Positions 34,721 to 44,211 of a stretch of DNA of 64,000 nt are shown piece after piece. This DNA comes from Clostridium estertheticum (GTDB lineage Bacteria > Bacillota > Clostridia > Clostridiales > Clostridiaceae). Location of the stretch: assembly GCF_011065935.2 (NCBI RefSeq), contig NZ_JAAMNH020000001.1:2067001-2131000 (forward strand), read 5' to 3'. A program made the translations under genes and the position numbers. The notes below the pieces were generated by a model. That model was not told the origin of the DNA and ran no database searches. It was given only the letters and a program-made list of their open reading frames with translations. Position 1 is the first letter of the stretch; each line of letters starts with the position of its first letter.

Positions 34721-34722
34721 CT

Positions 34723-34739
34723 TTGCCACTTGCCATGTG
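34723..34739 (+). repeat. Short repeated intergenic motif, copy 1
   Basis: TTGCCACTTGCCATGTG lies directly after the terminator at 34720 and differs by one base from 36682-36698, which also follows a terminator. GGGGACGGTT, another short motif found again in near-identical form (AGGGACGGTT) near 44237, is at 34631-34640. These look like debris of a dispersed repeat. Confidence 0.45.
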
Positions 34740-34867
34740 AATTGCAACATGTACATAAATTTTTCATATATGAATGCTATAATAAACTCTTACATATAGG
34801 CAACTTCAGCTAGGAGGGGACACGGGGAACATCAGAGGAATTTAAATATAAAAGGTTGGTGACCAGA

Positions 34868-36634
34868 TTGAAAAGAAAAAAGGTTAGAAACAAAAGAATT
34901 TTGGTTGTAGGTACATTATTTTCTATAGTATTTATGGCTCTTGTGAGTAGATTGATTTATTTAATGATTATTAATGGGTCTTATTATAAACAGCTGGCAT
35001 TAAAACAATATACAAAAACTATAAAAACAGCTCCCAAAAGGGGCGTTATTTTTGCCAGAAACGGTTCTGAATTGGCATTAAATGCAGATATTTATAGGAT
35101 TGATATTGATTTAAATGTTTTTAAAAAGTATTTAATTGATAAAAAAATACCGGAAAAACAAGCAGCTTACAAATTGTCACAGATACTGAATATTAGAAAC
35201 AGCGAAGTTGAAAAAATTTTAAATAGCAAAGATAGTAAGGGAAGGCTACTTCAATTTATATTGTTGAAAAGAAAAGTTAAGGAAGAAATGGTAGATTCCA
35301 TTAAAGCTCTTAAATATAATGGGATAATAATTTCAAGAGATGTAGAGAGGGTTTACCCAAATGATAGCTTCTTATCCCATGTTATTGGGCATACCAATTC
35401 TGATGGAGATGGGGTAAGCGGAGTAGAGCAGAGTTATGACAAGGAATTAGCAGGTGTTCCCGGGGTAACAGTGGCTGAAGTGGATAGGAATAATAATGAA
35501 TTGCCGTACATAGAAGCAACTACAGTTGAACCTATAGACGGAAAAGATTTAACATTAACTATTGATGAAGGAATTCAAGAGTTAGCTGAAAAAGTAGCTA
35601 AAGAAACATTGGCTGAAAATGGTGCTAAATCTGTTAGTATAACAATTATGAATCCCCAAAATGGTGAAGTTTTGGCTATGGCGAGTATGCCAGATTATAA
35701 TCTAAATAAGCCTTATGCAGAAGGGAAAACAGATAACGAAATACAGGAAATGTGGAAGAATAGAGCTATAAGTAATGTGTTTGAGCCAGGATCAATTTTC
35801 AAGGTTATAACGGCGGCGGCGGCACTTCAAAACAATGTGGTAACAGACCAGGATCGTTTTGTAAGCAATGGGAGCATTAAGGTTGGTAATACTACATTGT
35901 ACAATGATAATAAAGAGGATTATGGGATTGAGACTTTTTCAGATATAATTAAAAATTCAGATAATGTTGGATTTGTTAATCTTGGACAAAAAATTGGAAA
36001 TGAAAATCTTTATAAGTTTGTAAAGGAGGCTAACTTCGGAGAGAAAACAGAAATAGACTTGCCTGGTGAAAGTACTGGATTAATAAAGGACTATAAACGT
36101 ATTGAACCTGTTGATTTTGCTACTATGTCCTATGGACAAGGTATTGCAGTTAGCCAAGTTCAGTATATTGCGGCCTTCGATGCAGTAGCTAATGGTGGTA
36201 AATGGATAAGACCACATGTTATGAAGGAAATATCCCATATGGAAAATGGTAAAAAAATTGTGGATAAAAAGTATGATAATTTTGCTGAAAGGACTATAAC
36301 TAGTAGTGAAAAGGCAGCTCAATTAAGAATGTATTTGGAAAGGGTTGTTAAGGAAGGAACAGCAAAGGATACCTATATGAAGGGTTACCACATAGCTGGA
36401 AAAACTGGAACTGCAAATGTGGTTAACAGTACCACGGGAGGCTATGAATCTGGTAAGTATATAGCTTCCTTTGCAGGGATGGCTCCTGCTGAAAATCCAA
36501 AAGTATCCTTGGTGGTTACTATAGAAGAACCAAATTCGGGAAAATATTATGCTGCTCAGACAGCAGTACCCGCAGCTCGTAAGCTATTTTCAGGGATATT
36601 TAAAATACTTAAAATATCCCCAGATAATAAATAG
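34868..36634 (+). CDS. Class B penicillin-binding protein (SpoVD/FtsI-like transpeptidase)
   Basis: A roughly 588-aa protein with a basic N-terminus, one membrane anchor (about 10-35), a PBP dimerisation domain (about 55-215, APKRGVIFARNGSELALN) and a transpeptidase domain: FEPGSIFKVITAAAAL (SxxK, Ser near 310), NSDN (SxN), and AGKTGTANV (KTG). It crosslinks peptidoglycan at the septum or spore cortex. There is no C-terminal PASTA domain. No division or mur genes are adjacent, so it is a detached copy rather than the cell-division-cluster ftsI. The start is uncertain: TTG 34868 follows GGTGACC; TTG 34856 and GTG 34859 are too near AAAGG. Confidence 0.88.
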   Translation: MKRKKVRNKRILVVGTLFSIVFMALVSRLIYLMIINGSYYKQLALKQYTKTIKTAPKRGVIFARNGSELALNADIYRIDIDLNVFKKYLIDKKIPEKQAAYKLSQILNIRNSEVEKILNSKDSKGRLLQFILLKRKVKEEMVDSIKALKYNGIIISRDVERVYPNDSFLSHVIGHTNSDGDGVSGVEQSYDKELAGVPGVTVAEVDRNNNELPYIEATTVEPIDGKDLTLTIDEGIQELAEKVAKETLAENGAKSVSITIMNPQNGEVLAMASMPDYNLNKPYAEGKTDNEIQEMWKNRAISNVFEPGSIFKVITAAAALQNNVVTDQDRFVSNGSIKVGNTTLYNDNKEDYGIETFSDIIKNSDNVGFVNLGQKIGNENLYKFVKEANFGEKTEIDLPGESTGLIKDYKRIEPVDFATMSYGQGIAVSQVQYIAAFDAVANGGKWIRPHVMKEISHMENGKKIVDKKYDNFAERTITSSEKAAQLRMYLERVVKEGTAKDTYMKGYHIAGKTGTANVVNSTTGGYESGKYIASFAGMAPAENPKVSLVVTIEEPNSGKYYAAQTAVPAARKLFSGIFKILKISPDNK

Positions 36635-36636
36635 TA

Positions 36637-36672
36637 AAAAGATACCCTTATTTAGATAGGGGTATCTTTTTA
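36637..36672 (+). terminator. Terminator of the PBP gene
   Basis: AAAAGATACCCTT pairs with GGGGTATCTTTT around TATTTAGATA, ending in T4. Confidence 0.8.
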
Positions 36673-36681
36673 AATTGGAAC

Positions 36682-36698
36682 TTGCCACTTGCCACGTG
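36682..36698 (+). repeat. Short repeated intergenic motif, copy 2
   Basis: TTGCCACTTGCCACGTG, 16 of 17 bases identical to 34723-34739. It runs straight into GGATGGCACTATTTA, which matches the terminator arm at 30055-30068, so the segment looks like a mosaic of repeated pieces. Confidence 0.45.
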
Positions 36699-36768
36699 GA
36701 TGGCACTATTTAGGAATATATAGTATAATATTCTTATAGTTTACAAAGAAGGAAAAGGGTGAGATGCA

Positions 36769-37524
36769 ATGATTGAGGTAAATGGATTATACAAGAAGTA
36801 TAGTAAAAAGGTACTAGCAGTAAAAAATTTGAGTTTTAGGATAAAGGAAGGGGAAGTTGTTGGACTCCTTGGGGAAAATGGGGCAGGAAAGACTACCACG
36901 CTTAGAATACTCGCTACGATTTTAAGCCCTACAAAAGGAACAGTTGTTATTGATGGTTATGATGTTCACAAAGATGGAGAAAAAGTCAGAGGCTCAATTG
37001 GAGCGCTTTTTGGTGGAGATGTAGCTCTTTATGACAGACTAACTGCAAGAGAAAACATTGAATATTTTGGGCAACTCTACGACATGAAAAAGCAAGAGCT
37101 TAATAATCGAATAGTGCATTTAGCAGAATATTTTCAGTTTGAAGATTATCTTGATAAAAAGGCATCGGAATTGTCTAGAGGTATGAAACAGAAAATAGCT
37201 ATTGCAAGAGCAATAGTTCATGATCCTAAAGTAATGCTTCTAGATGAGCCGACTACAGGACTTGATGTGGTTGCAAGAAGATTATTGTACAATTTAATTG
37301 CACAGTGGTCAAAGGAAGGAAAGACTATCTTATTTTCTAGTCATTCTATAAGTGAGATAGAAAGACTTTGTCAAAGGGTAATTATTATAAATAAAGGACA
37401 ATTGGTTGAGGAAGGAACTGACAGTTACCTAAAAGAAAAATATTCAATGGATAACTTGGAGGATGTCTTTATTCATTTAATAACAGGTGGTGTAGAGAGT
37501 GAATACAATATTAAAAGTATTTAA
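36769..37524 (+). CDS. natA: ABC exporter ATP-binding protein, NatA type
   Basis: The 251-aa ATPase has Walker A GENGAGKTT, Q-loop region FGGDVALYDRLTAREN, signature LSRGMKQKIAIARA, Walker B VMLLDEPTTGLD and the switch His in LFSSHSI. It groups with NatA-type subunits that drive Na+ export with ABC-2 permeases. It is followed by two permease genes; the first overlaps its end by 26 bp. Substrate (Na+ or a drug) is inferred from subfamily. ATG follows AAGGGTGAG. Confidence 0.88.
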   Translation: MIEVNGLYKKYSKKVLAVKNLSFRIKEGEVVGLLGENGAGKTTTLRILATILSPTKGTVVIDGYDVHKDGEKVRGSIGALFGGDVALYDRLTARENIEYFGQLYDMKKQELNNRIVHLAEYFQFEDYLDKKASELSRGMKQKIAIARAIVHDPKVMLLDEPTTGLDVVARRLLYNLIAQWSKEGKTILFSSHSISEIERLCQRVIIINKGQLVEEGTDSYLKEKYSMDNLEDVFIHLITGGVESEYNIKSI

Positions 37525-38647
37525 GAATGAATTTAAAATGTATACAAGAGATAAAAAATTATTAGTAAATACACTCTTATTGCCAATATTAATTTACCCA
37601 TTAATTATTGCAATAGTAGCTCTAGGTGCATTTATTTCTATGAAAAGTGATGTTCAAGGAATAAAGGTTAGTTTTCAAGGAAAAAATCTAGAAGTTATGG
37701 AAGCCATGAAGAAAACTAAGGGAATAAAGATAATTGATGACAGGGTTTATAGTGATAGTGATATATTAGATAGAACAGTTGACGCAATTATTGTACTTTC
37801 TGAGGATAAAGATAAGGTAATACAGATTAAATACGATTCCACTAAAAAAAGCTTTTTATTTGATAAGATTACAGATAGTATACAGAAATTGAAAGTGGAT
37901 TATATAACCTCAGTACTTAAGGGAAAAGGATTAAAATATGACAACATAAATCCTATATCTTTTAAAACGCTAAATGAAAAGGGGAAGACAATGGATAGTT
38001 TTACAATGGTAATTAGCTTAGTATTACCTATGTTATTTCTTTTATTTCCAATGATTTCAACTTCCTATTTGACCACAGATATAGCTGCAGGTGAAAAAGA
38101 AAAGAATACGTTGGAACCATTGTTATGTACTAAAACTTCTAGATATAAAATTCTACTGGGCAAATTGCTTTTTACATCAATAATAAGCGTGATTATTTCA
38201 ATAATATCTATATTGGTTTTAGGACTAGCCGCAATTGCGGCAATTTCAGCGTTTAATGTTTCAATTTCTTCAATGAGTATTAGTTTTAGTGGCATAGGAT
38301 TTATGATAAGTTTAATTATAATAATGCTTACAGTTATATTTTTAAGTGCATTACAATTAACTTTGAGCTTTTTTGCTAAAAATTATAAGGAAAGTCAAAT
38401 GCTAGTTTCACCTCTTTTAATAATAATAATGGTACCAATATTTATGTCTATGTTTCTTCCAGATAAATCAATATTTTACCACCTGCCAATATTTAATGTG
38501 GTACTAATATTAAAACAACTTACAGCAGGAATAATTAATTTTGCTAATGTTTCTATTGTTATTGGATGGTTAGTTATATATATAATTATAAGTGTATTAT
38601 TGTGCATTAAGGCCATAAACAGTGAAAAATTTATATTTAGGGTATAG
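37499..38647 (+). CDS. natB: ABC-2 permease, NatB-like (first subunit)
   Basis: A 382-aa protein with one N-terminal membrane segment (VNTLLLPILIYPLIIAIVAL), a large outer loop (about 45-165) and five or six C-terminal segments, the NatB/ABC-2 layout. ITTDIAAGEKEKNTLEPLL is the conserved cytoplasmic coupling motif after the first C-terminal segment (seen as TTDIAAGEKEKNTLEPLL). The start is GTG 37499 inside the natA end, so translation is coupled. Confidence 0.85.
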   Translation: MNTILKVFKNEFKMYTRDKKLLVNTLLLPILIYPLIIAIVALGAFISMKSDVQGIKVSFQGKNLEVMEAMKKTKGIKIIDDRVYSDSDILDRTVDAIIVLSEDKDKVIQIKYDSTKKSFLFDKITDSIQKLKVDYITSVLKGKGLKYDNINPISFKTLNEKGKTMDSFTMVISLVLPMLFLLFPMISTSYLTTDIAAGEKEKNTLEPLLCTKTSRYKILLGKLLFTSIISVIISIISILVLGLAAIAAISAFNVSISSMSISFSGIGFMISLIIIMLTVIFLSALQLTLSFFAKNYKESQMLVSPLLIIIMVPIFMSMFLPDKSIFYHLPIFNVVLILKQLTAGIINFANVSIVIGWLVIYIIISVLLCIKAINSEKFIFRV

Positions 38648-38655
38648 GTGATAAG

Positions 38656-39822
38656 ATGTTTTATGCAGTTTTGAAAAAAGAACTAATGAATTTTATTAGA
38701 GATAAAAAGAGTTTGATCTCATTTTTTCTAATACCAATTATAATGTATATATATATGTTTAATGTGCAAGGTGCTATTAACAAAATGGCAGATGGGTCCT
38801 CAAAGGATAGTTCGAAATACAAGTTTAAAATAGTAGTACAAAAGGACGAAGAAGCTCATCCATTGATAAAGAAAATAAAGACAATGGACAAAAATATGCA
38901 GATAGTAATAGAAGATACTAAAGTAATAAATGAAGATTTTGATTTGGTGCTAGAATTCCCCAAGGGGTTTTCTAAAGCCTTAAAATTAGGGCAGCCAATA
39001 GAACTAATTACCTATAGAAAAACCACAGATATATTGGATGAAAATTATACTAAAATAGAGAAGGTTATACAGGATTATGAAAGTGAATTAGTAGCGAGTA
39101 CTTTAATTTCAAAAGGAATAGACATAAAAATATTGGATAGTTATTCCACTCAAAAGGTAAATGTATCTGAGGTAACAGAAGCACAAGCTGGCTTCTTTTA
39201 TGTAATACCTATGTGTATTTTATTATTCCCCTTAAGCATTGGAATGCAAGTAGTTATAGAGATTTGTGTAACAGAGAAGGAAAGAGGGACACTAGAAGCA
39301 CTAATGTTAACAAAGGCAAAGCGAAGTGTAATTATAGGAGCTAAATATACTGCACTACTAGTAATTGTTTTAGCAGAAATTTTAATTTCACTAGGAGCTT
39401 TTATAATAACTTCAAAAGCAGTTAAAACAGAATTAATAAATATTAGTACTTTAAACGTGGCCAATATAAGTATAATGTTACTTATGATTGTATTAACCTA
39501 TATAGGAATATCTCTTATACAATTTATGATTGGATTATATGCTAAGAATTTCAAAGAGGCACAAGCTTATATGACAGCAGTTTTATTTTTGGTTATAATT
39601 CTAAATTATTTATTCTTTTTTATAGATATTAAGAATCTAAGCTATGTATTTTTAAACATACCAATTGTAAACTCCATAGCGATTTTAAATGAAATTCTTT
39701 TAGGCATATTAAACATGAGGCATTTGATTATTGTAGGTGCTTGGCTTATTATATATATTGTAGCACTTGCATATATTGCAGTTAAAGTTGTATTTGTAGA
39801 GAGTGTTTTACTTAGAAGATGA
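38656..39822 (+). CDS. ABC-2 permease, NatB-like (second subunit)
   Basis: The 388-aa protein is a paralog of the preceding permease with the same topology: N-terminal segment (KKSLISFFLIPIIMYIYMF), outer domain (about 40-175), then C-terminal segments with VTEKERGTLEALMLTKAKRS as coupling motif. Two unequal permeases plus one ATPase suggest a heterodimeric exporter. It starts eight bases after natB with ATG behind TAGGTGAT. The CPBP protease that follows is commonly linked to such exporters. Confidence 0.85.
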   Translation: MFYAVLKKELMNFIRDKKSLISFFLIPIIMYIYMFNVQGAINKMADGSSKDSSKYKFKIVVQKDEEAHPLIKKIKTMDKNMQIVIEDTKVINEDFDLVLEFPKGFSKALKLGQPIELITYRKTTDILDENYTKIEKVIQDYESELVASTLISKGIDIKILDSYSTQKVNVSEVTEAQAGFFYVIPMCILLFPLSIGMQVVIEICVTEKERGTLEALMLTKAKRSVIIGAKYTALLVIVLAEILISLGAFIITSKAVKTELINISTLNVANISIMLLMIVLTYIGISLIQFMIGLYAKNFKEAQAYMTAVLFLVIILNYLFFFIDIKNLSYVFLNIPIVNSIAILNEILLGILNMRHLIIVGAWLIIYIVALAYIAVKVVFVESVLLRR

Positions 39823-39905
39823 GGCAGCTTCAAGAAAATAGCTGTTGCATCTTTGATTTGTTATTCTTTTTGTGATGGTTAATTTTATATTTAAAGGAGA
39901 AGGTT

Positions 39906-40925
39906 ATGAAAAATAAAAAAATATTATTAGCTAATAGTTTATTACTATTAGCGTTATTCTTATTTGTTTCAATACCATTATGCGCAAGTAAAATATTTAA
40001 TTTAAATGAATCCATAAGCGGGAATATTTCACTTTTGCTTTCTGGAGGAACTAGTATAATAGTACTTGGTGGCATTGCACTATTATATTGTAGGATTACT
40101 AAGAGAAAATTTACTAAGGTAATGGTAATAAAGAAAATCTCTATAAAACAAGTATTTTTAATTATGGTTGTTTCTATTGGTACCTATATTTTTGCAGTAG
40201 GAGTTAATTCATTAAGTATGAAGTTATTCCCCATTGCAATAAAAGATGGCATGGCAATATCTAATTTATTAAATAGTAGTTCACTATTGTTAGGACTGCT
40301 TGTGGTAGTTTTGGTGCCAGCATTTTTTGAGGAAGTATTCTTCCGAGGGATTTTTTTAGACGCTTATGAAGGAATAAATAAAAAAACGAAATATTTTATT
40401 TTAATTGCAATATTTGCTACCTTCCATGGCAACGTAATGCAAATCATCTATGTGTTTTTTTTGGGGTATATACTATTAAAGGTAAGGGAATATACAGGTT
40501 CATTACTGGGAAGTATGACACTTCACGCAGTCAATAATGCAATATCCTTTATTATAAGTAAAGTGGCTTTGAGCTACATGAAGCTTGTGAATACTGGAGT
40601 AGACAATGGAGTCATAGATCCGGCAAAAGCTGCTACTACAGCGGATGCAACGAATGTTAGCTTTAGCGTAGCACTACTTAGATCTTCAATATTTTTTCTA
40701 ATCGGTGGTGCAATATTATATATAAACCTAAGGAAATTGAAAGAATATAAAGAGGAAAAAGAAGGCTTAGAATACATTGAAGAAGAAAACTCCGAAAGCT
40801 TAGAATATGGTGAAGGAGAGAAATATATTCTAAGAAATGAAATCATTAATACAGATATAAAACAATATATTCCATTAGTTATTTATTTTGTTTCAATGAC
40901 TATATTAGTTGTTTTAAGGTATTAA
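39906..40925 (+). CDS. CPBP-family intramembrane metalloprotease (Abi-type)
   Basis: The 339-aa polytopic protein carries the three CPBP motifs: EEVFFRG (about 141-147, EExxxR), FATFHGN (FxxxH, about 170) and HAVNN (HxxxN/D, about 206). These residues form the Rce1-like active site within the membrane. A charged tail rich in Glu and Tyr (about 275-310) precedes a final hydrophobic segment. It lies 84 bp downstream of the ABC exporter genes in the same direction and could process an exported peptide or confer self-protection; this is inference. ATG follows AAAGGAG. Confidence 0.85.
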   Translation: MKNKKILLANSLLLLALFLFVSIPLCASKIFNLNESISGNISLLLSGGTSIIVLGGIALLYCRITKRKFTKVMVIKKISIKQVFLIMVVSIGTYIFAVGVNSLSMKLFPIAIKDGMAISNLLNSSSLLLGLLVVVLVPAFFEEVFFRGIFLDAYEGINKKTKYFILIAIFATFHGNVMQIIYVFFLGYILLKVREYTGSLLGSMTLHAVNNAISFIISKVALSYMKLVNTGVDNGVIDPAKAATTADATNVSFSVALLRSSIFFLIGGAILYINLRKLKEYKEEKEGLEYIEEENSESLEYGEGEKYILRNEIINTDIKQYIPLVIYFVSMTILVVLRY

Positions 40926-40945
40926 GATTTAAGGAAATTCACAGC

Positions 40946-40973
40946 TTGACTATTTTTAAATTTATGATAAAAT
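40946..40973 (+). promoter_or_regulatory. Promoter of the adenine riboswitch-add unit
   Basis: TTGACT (40946-40951) and TAAAAT (40968-40973) are 16 bases apart, about 65 bases before the aptamer. The -10 is imperfect. Confidence 0.5.
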
Positions 40974-41039
40974 ATAAATTAAAGTTTAGAATGGTTATAT
41001 TAGCAATTACTTGTGAATAATTATAAAAGTTAATTTAAA

Positions 41040-41104
41040 TTCGTATAACCCCAATAATATGGTTTGGGGGTTTCTACCAGGAACCTATAAATCCTGATTA
41101 CGAA
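41040..41104 (+). promoter_or_regulatory. Adenine-specific purine riboswitch aptamer
   Basis: P1 is TTCGTA (41040-41045) with TACGAA (41099-41104). The conserved core is TATAACCCCAATAATATGG, then GTTTCTACCAGGAACC, then TCCTGATTACG. The base that selects the ligand (position 74, here 41098) is T, which pairs with adenine; guanine aptamers have C. The 3' strand of P1 and P3 also takes part in the terminator at 41090-41148, so adenine binding should prevent termination and switch the adenosine deaminase gene on. Confidence 0.95.
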
Positions 41105-41148
41105 GAAGATACATATGTTTGTATCTTTTTTGTGATCAGGATTTTTTT
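41090..41148 (+). terminator. Riboswitch-controlled terminator
   Basis: AATCCTGATTACGAAGAAGA starts a near-perfect 24-bp stem (left arm 41090-41113) that pairs with 41120-41143 with G-T pairs, followed by T7. The left arm contains the 3' half of the aptamer, so aptamer and terminator are mutually exclusive. Confidence 0.88.
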
Positions 41149-41236
41149 ATCTTTTTTGATTAAGGATAGAAGTTAAATCATTACCAGAGGTGCTGTAACA
41201 TTAACGATTAAGAGGCGATTTAAAAAGGAGGACAAA

Positions 41237-42250
41237 ATGAAATTTAAAAATTTACCTAAAATTGATTTGCATTGCCATTTGGATGGGAGTGTAAGACCTG
41301 CAACAATAATTGATATAGCAAAGGAAGAGGGTATAAGTATTCCACATTATGGTATTGAAAATATTAAAAAAGAAGTTGTTGCTCCAGCTGAATGCAAGTC
41401 TCTTGATGAGTATTTAAAAAGATTTGAAATTCCCAATCTAGTAATGCAATCAAAGGAGAGTTTAAGAAGAATTACATTTGAGCTTCTTGAAGATTCTGCA
41501 AAAGAAAATGTAAAGTATATTGAAGTTAGATTTGCACCACTACTTCATATAACAAAGGGATTAACCCTAGGCGAAGTAATAGATAGTGTATTATCTGGTA
41601 TTAAAGATGCAGAAGAGAAATATGATATTAAAGGAAATGTAATACTTTCATGTATGAGATTTATGTCTATTGACAAAGCCTTCGAGGTTGTGGAAGCTGG
41701 AAGGAAGTACCTATCCAAAGGTGTAGTTGCAATAGACTTATGTGGATCTGAAGGAGAAGGCTTTTGTGACAAATTCATAGAGCCTATAACCTTGGCTAGA
41801 GAATATGGGTATAGAGTAACTATTCATGCAGGTGAAACCGGAATAGGTAAAAATGTCCTAGAAGCTGTGGAACTTTTAGGAGCAGAAAGAATTGGTCATG
41901 GAGTATTTATTAAAGACTTCGCTGAAGCCTATGATATTGTAAAAGATAAAGGAATTACTCTTGAAATGTGTCCAACAAGTAATATTCAGACTAAAGCAGT
42001 TGATTCAATTAAAGACCACCCATTTTATGATTTTTATAAAGATGGAATAAAGGTGACAGTTAATACTGATAACAGAACTGTATCGGATACAAATATGACT
42101 AAGGAATGCGATATTTTATTAAGAGCATTTAACATTACGTTTGAGGAGTATAAACAAATTTACCTTGCAAGTGTTGACGCAGCCTTTGTTGATCTAGAAA
42201 CTAAGGAATTGTTAAGGAAATATATTTATCAATATTTTGTGATTAGATAA
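41237..42250 (+). CDS. add: Adenosine deaminase
   Basis: The 337-aa metal-dependent hydrolase shows all active-site motifs: DLHCHLDGSVRPAT (HxH zinc ligands), TIHAGETG (third His and catalytic Glu region), RIGHGVF and TVNTDNRTVSDT (Asp-Asp). EEYKQIYLASVDAAF closes the C-terminal helix bundle. It converts adenosine to inosine for purine salvage. An adenine ON riboswitch directly upstream gives the regulatory logic: adenine excess turns on deamination. ATG follows AAAGGAGGAC; the gene is monocistronic and ends in a strong terminator. Confidence 0.95.
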   Translation: MKFKNLPKIDLHCHLDGSVRPATIIDIAKEEGISIPHYGIENIKKEVVAPAECKSLDEYLKRFEIPNLVMQSKESLRRITFELLEDSAKENVKYIEVRFAPLLHITKGLTLGEVIDSVLSGIKDAEEKYDIKGNVILSCMRFMSIDKAFEVVEAGRKYLSKGVVAIDLCGSEGEGFCDKFIEPITLAREYGYRVTIHAGETGIGKNVLEAVELLGAERIGHGVFIKDFAEAYDIVKDKGITLEMCPTSNIQTKAVDSIKDHPFYDFYKDGIKVTVNTDNRTVSDTNMTKECDILLRAFNITFEEYKQIYLASVDAAFVDLETKELLRKYIYQYFVIR

Positions 42251-42254
42251 AAAC

Positions 42255-42306
42255 AATAGACGATACCTATAGATAATTGTTTATCTATAGGTATCGTCTA
42301 TTTTCA
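42255..42306 (+). terminator. Terminator of add
   Basis: A perfect 21-bp stem, 42255-42275 with 42282-42302 (AATAGACGATACC arm), loop ATTGTT, then T4. Confidence 0.88.
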
Positions 42307-42374
42307 AAAAAAACCTATGTGTTATATAATTATTTATGGTATTATGTAGTGTTGTTCAAAAAGGGGGGGGACTA

Positions 42375-43043
42375 GTGAAACAATTAAAAAAATCAACTTA
42401 CATAAAAATTGCTATAATTATAGCAATTACATGTTTATTATTTACGAGGCCTGTAAAAGAAATGATTTTTATGCTAAGTATAATAAATGTTGACGCTATA
42501 AAAGGGTATATTTTATCCTTTGGCGTTTGGGCTCCTGTTATATCCTTTATTCTAATGATACTTCAATCCATTATTGCACCATTACCAGCTTTTATAATTA
42601 CATTTGCTAATGCAGGGTTATTTGGCTGGGTGAATGGAGCATTATTATCTTGGAGTAGTGCAATGGCGGGTGCAGTATTATGCTTTTTTATAGCAAGGTT
42701 ATTAGGTAGAGACACAGTACAAAAATTAACAAGTAAATTTGCATTAAAAAGTATTGATGACTTTTTTGACAAACATGGTAAATACGCAATATTAATTGCT
42801 AGATTACTTCCCTTTATATCTTTTGATATTGTAAGCTATGCAGCAGGACTAACCTCCATGAGTTTTTCCGCTTTCGTTGTAGCTACTGCTATTGGACAAC
42901 TTCCAGCGACAATTATTTACTCTTACGTTGGGGGAATGCTAGCTTCCGGCACAAAAACCATGGTTTTTGGACTTTTAACACTATTTGCTGTAAGTATATT
43001 AATGTTACTAATTAAAAAGATATATAAGGAAAAAAACAAATAA
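42375..43043 (+). CDS. TVP38/TMEM64 (VTT/SNARE-assoc) membrane protein
   Basis: A 222-aa polytopic protein of the VTT/DedA superfamily: PLPAFIITFANAGLFGWVNGALLSW (quoted in part: FIITFANAGLFGW), RLLGRDTVQKL, HGKYAILIARLLPFISFDIV and YAAGLTSMSFSAF match the family. Members move phospholipids or isoprenoid carriers across the membrane; the role here is unknown. The start is GTG 42375 after GGGGGGGG; the longer frame from 42336 runs through that G run. It is the first of three co-directional genes with an Fe-S oxidoreductase and a CDP-alcohol transferase. Confidence 0.82.
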   Translation: MKQLKKSTYIKIAIIIAITCLLFTRPVKEMIFMLSIINVDAIKGYILSFGVWAPVISFILMILQSIIAPLPAFIITFANAGLFGWVNGALLSWSSAMAGAVLCFFIARLLGRDTVQKLTSKFALKSIDDFFDKHGKYAILIARLLPFISFDIVSYAAGLTSMSFSAFVVATAIGQLPATIIYSYVGGMLASGTKTMVFGLLTLFAVSILMLLIKKIYKEKNK

Positions 43044-43074
43044 TTATATAAAGCAAAATAAAGGATGATTATAT

Positions 43075-44211
43075 ATGAGAAAAATTAGATTAAGTGATGG
43101 TATTTTAGAGAGGGTAAATACCATGTTAGATGAATGCATTGGTTGCAAGAAGTGTATGAAAAACTGTATAATGTTAGATAACTACTGCTCATCACCTAAA
43201 GAAATTTTTGGTGAAATAGTAAGGAGTGGTGAAGTAGATATAGAGATACCCTATTCTTGTAACTTATGCAATTTATGCACTGAGGTATGTCCGAGTAATA
43301 TCAATCAAAAGGAGCTTTATCTAGAATTACGAAAATATGCTTTCACAAGTCATAAAAAAGCTATAATCCCATTAGGTTACAAGGTAGTAAAATTTCATCA
43401 AAAAAGCAGTTTTTCTAAATTGTTTTCAGCTTCTACAAAAAAAATGGAAAATGCTAATTGTACTGCATTTATTCCAGGGTGTAGTCTTATGTCCTACAGT
43501 CCTGAAATTATTATGAAAACTTATAAATATCTTCAAAATATCATGCCAGAAATAAAAATCATTTTGAAATGTTGCGGAAATCCAACATATACTATGGGAG
43601 ATCAGCAGGGATTTAAGCAATATTATTCTCAGCTTGACCGTGAGATACAGAAATTAAAAGTAACTGAAATAATTACAGCTTGCCCCAATTGTTTTATAAG
43701 CATAAAAAAGAATAGCTCTAATTTGAAAATCACTACTGTTTGGGAGAAAATCAATGAAAGTGTTATCTCAGATATGTTATTAAATAAATATGTAGATGTA
43801 GATATTAAATTTAGTCTTCACGATCCATGCCCAACAAGATTAGAAAACAATACACAGGTCGCAGTCAGAGAAATTATAAAAAAAATGGGTATTAAAATGG
43901 AAGAATTTCAATTTTCTAAAAGGCAAACACTATGTTGTGGCGCAGGTGCTATGGTGGGAGTAACTAATAACAAACTTGCAGTAGCGCATATGAGCAAAAG
44001 AGCAGAAGAGGCCACCACGGATCATATATTAACTTACTGCCAAACTTGCGCTGAGTCCTTGTCAATAGGAGATAAAAATGCTATTCATTTATTGGATCTT
44101 ATGTTTAATGAAGAGATGTTTTCAACCTTTAGTTTTCAGCAGAAAAAAAATAATACTACTAAAAAATGGAGTAATAGGTACAAAGGCAAAAGAATAATTG
44201 AAAAACTGTAA
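43075..44211 (+). CDS. Fe-S oxidoreductase with CCG domains (HdrD/GlpC-like)
   Basis: The 378-aa protein starts with two 4Fe-4S motifs (CIGCKKCMKNC and CNLCNLCTEVCPSN). Two cysteine-rich CCG domains follow: the first includes PGCSLMS, LKCCGNPT and TACPNC; the second HDPCP, LCCGAGA and YCQTCAE. This is the arrangement of heterodisulfide reductase HdrD and the GlpC/LldE electron-transfer subunits. The partner enzyme is not in the window. It lies 31 bp after the VTT gene and 79 bp before the CDP-alcohol transferase, hinting at a lipid-related redox function; that is only context. ATG follows AAAGGATG. Confidence 0.85.
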   Translation: MRKIRLSDGILERVNTMLDECIGCKKCMKNCIMLDNYCSSPKEIFGEIVRSGEVDIEIPYSCNLCNLCTEVCPSNINQKELYLELRKYAFTSHKKAIIPLGYKVVKFHQKSSFSKLFSASTKKMENANCTAFIPGCSLMSYSPEIIMKTYKYLQNIMPEIKIILKCCGNPTYTMGDQQGFKQYYSQLDREIQKLKVTEIITACPNCFISIKKNSSNLKITTVWEKINESVISDMLLNKYVDVDIKFSLHDPCPTRLENNTQVAVREIIKKMGIKMEEFQFSKRQTLCCGAGAMVGVTNNKLAVAHMSKRAEEATTDHILTYCQTCAESLSIGDKNAIHLLDLMFNEEMFSTFSFQQKKNNTTKKWSNRYKGKRIIEKL

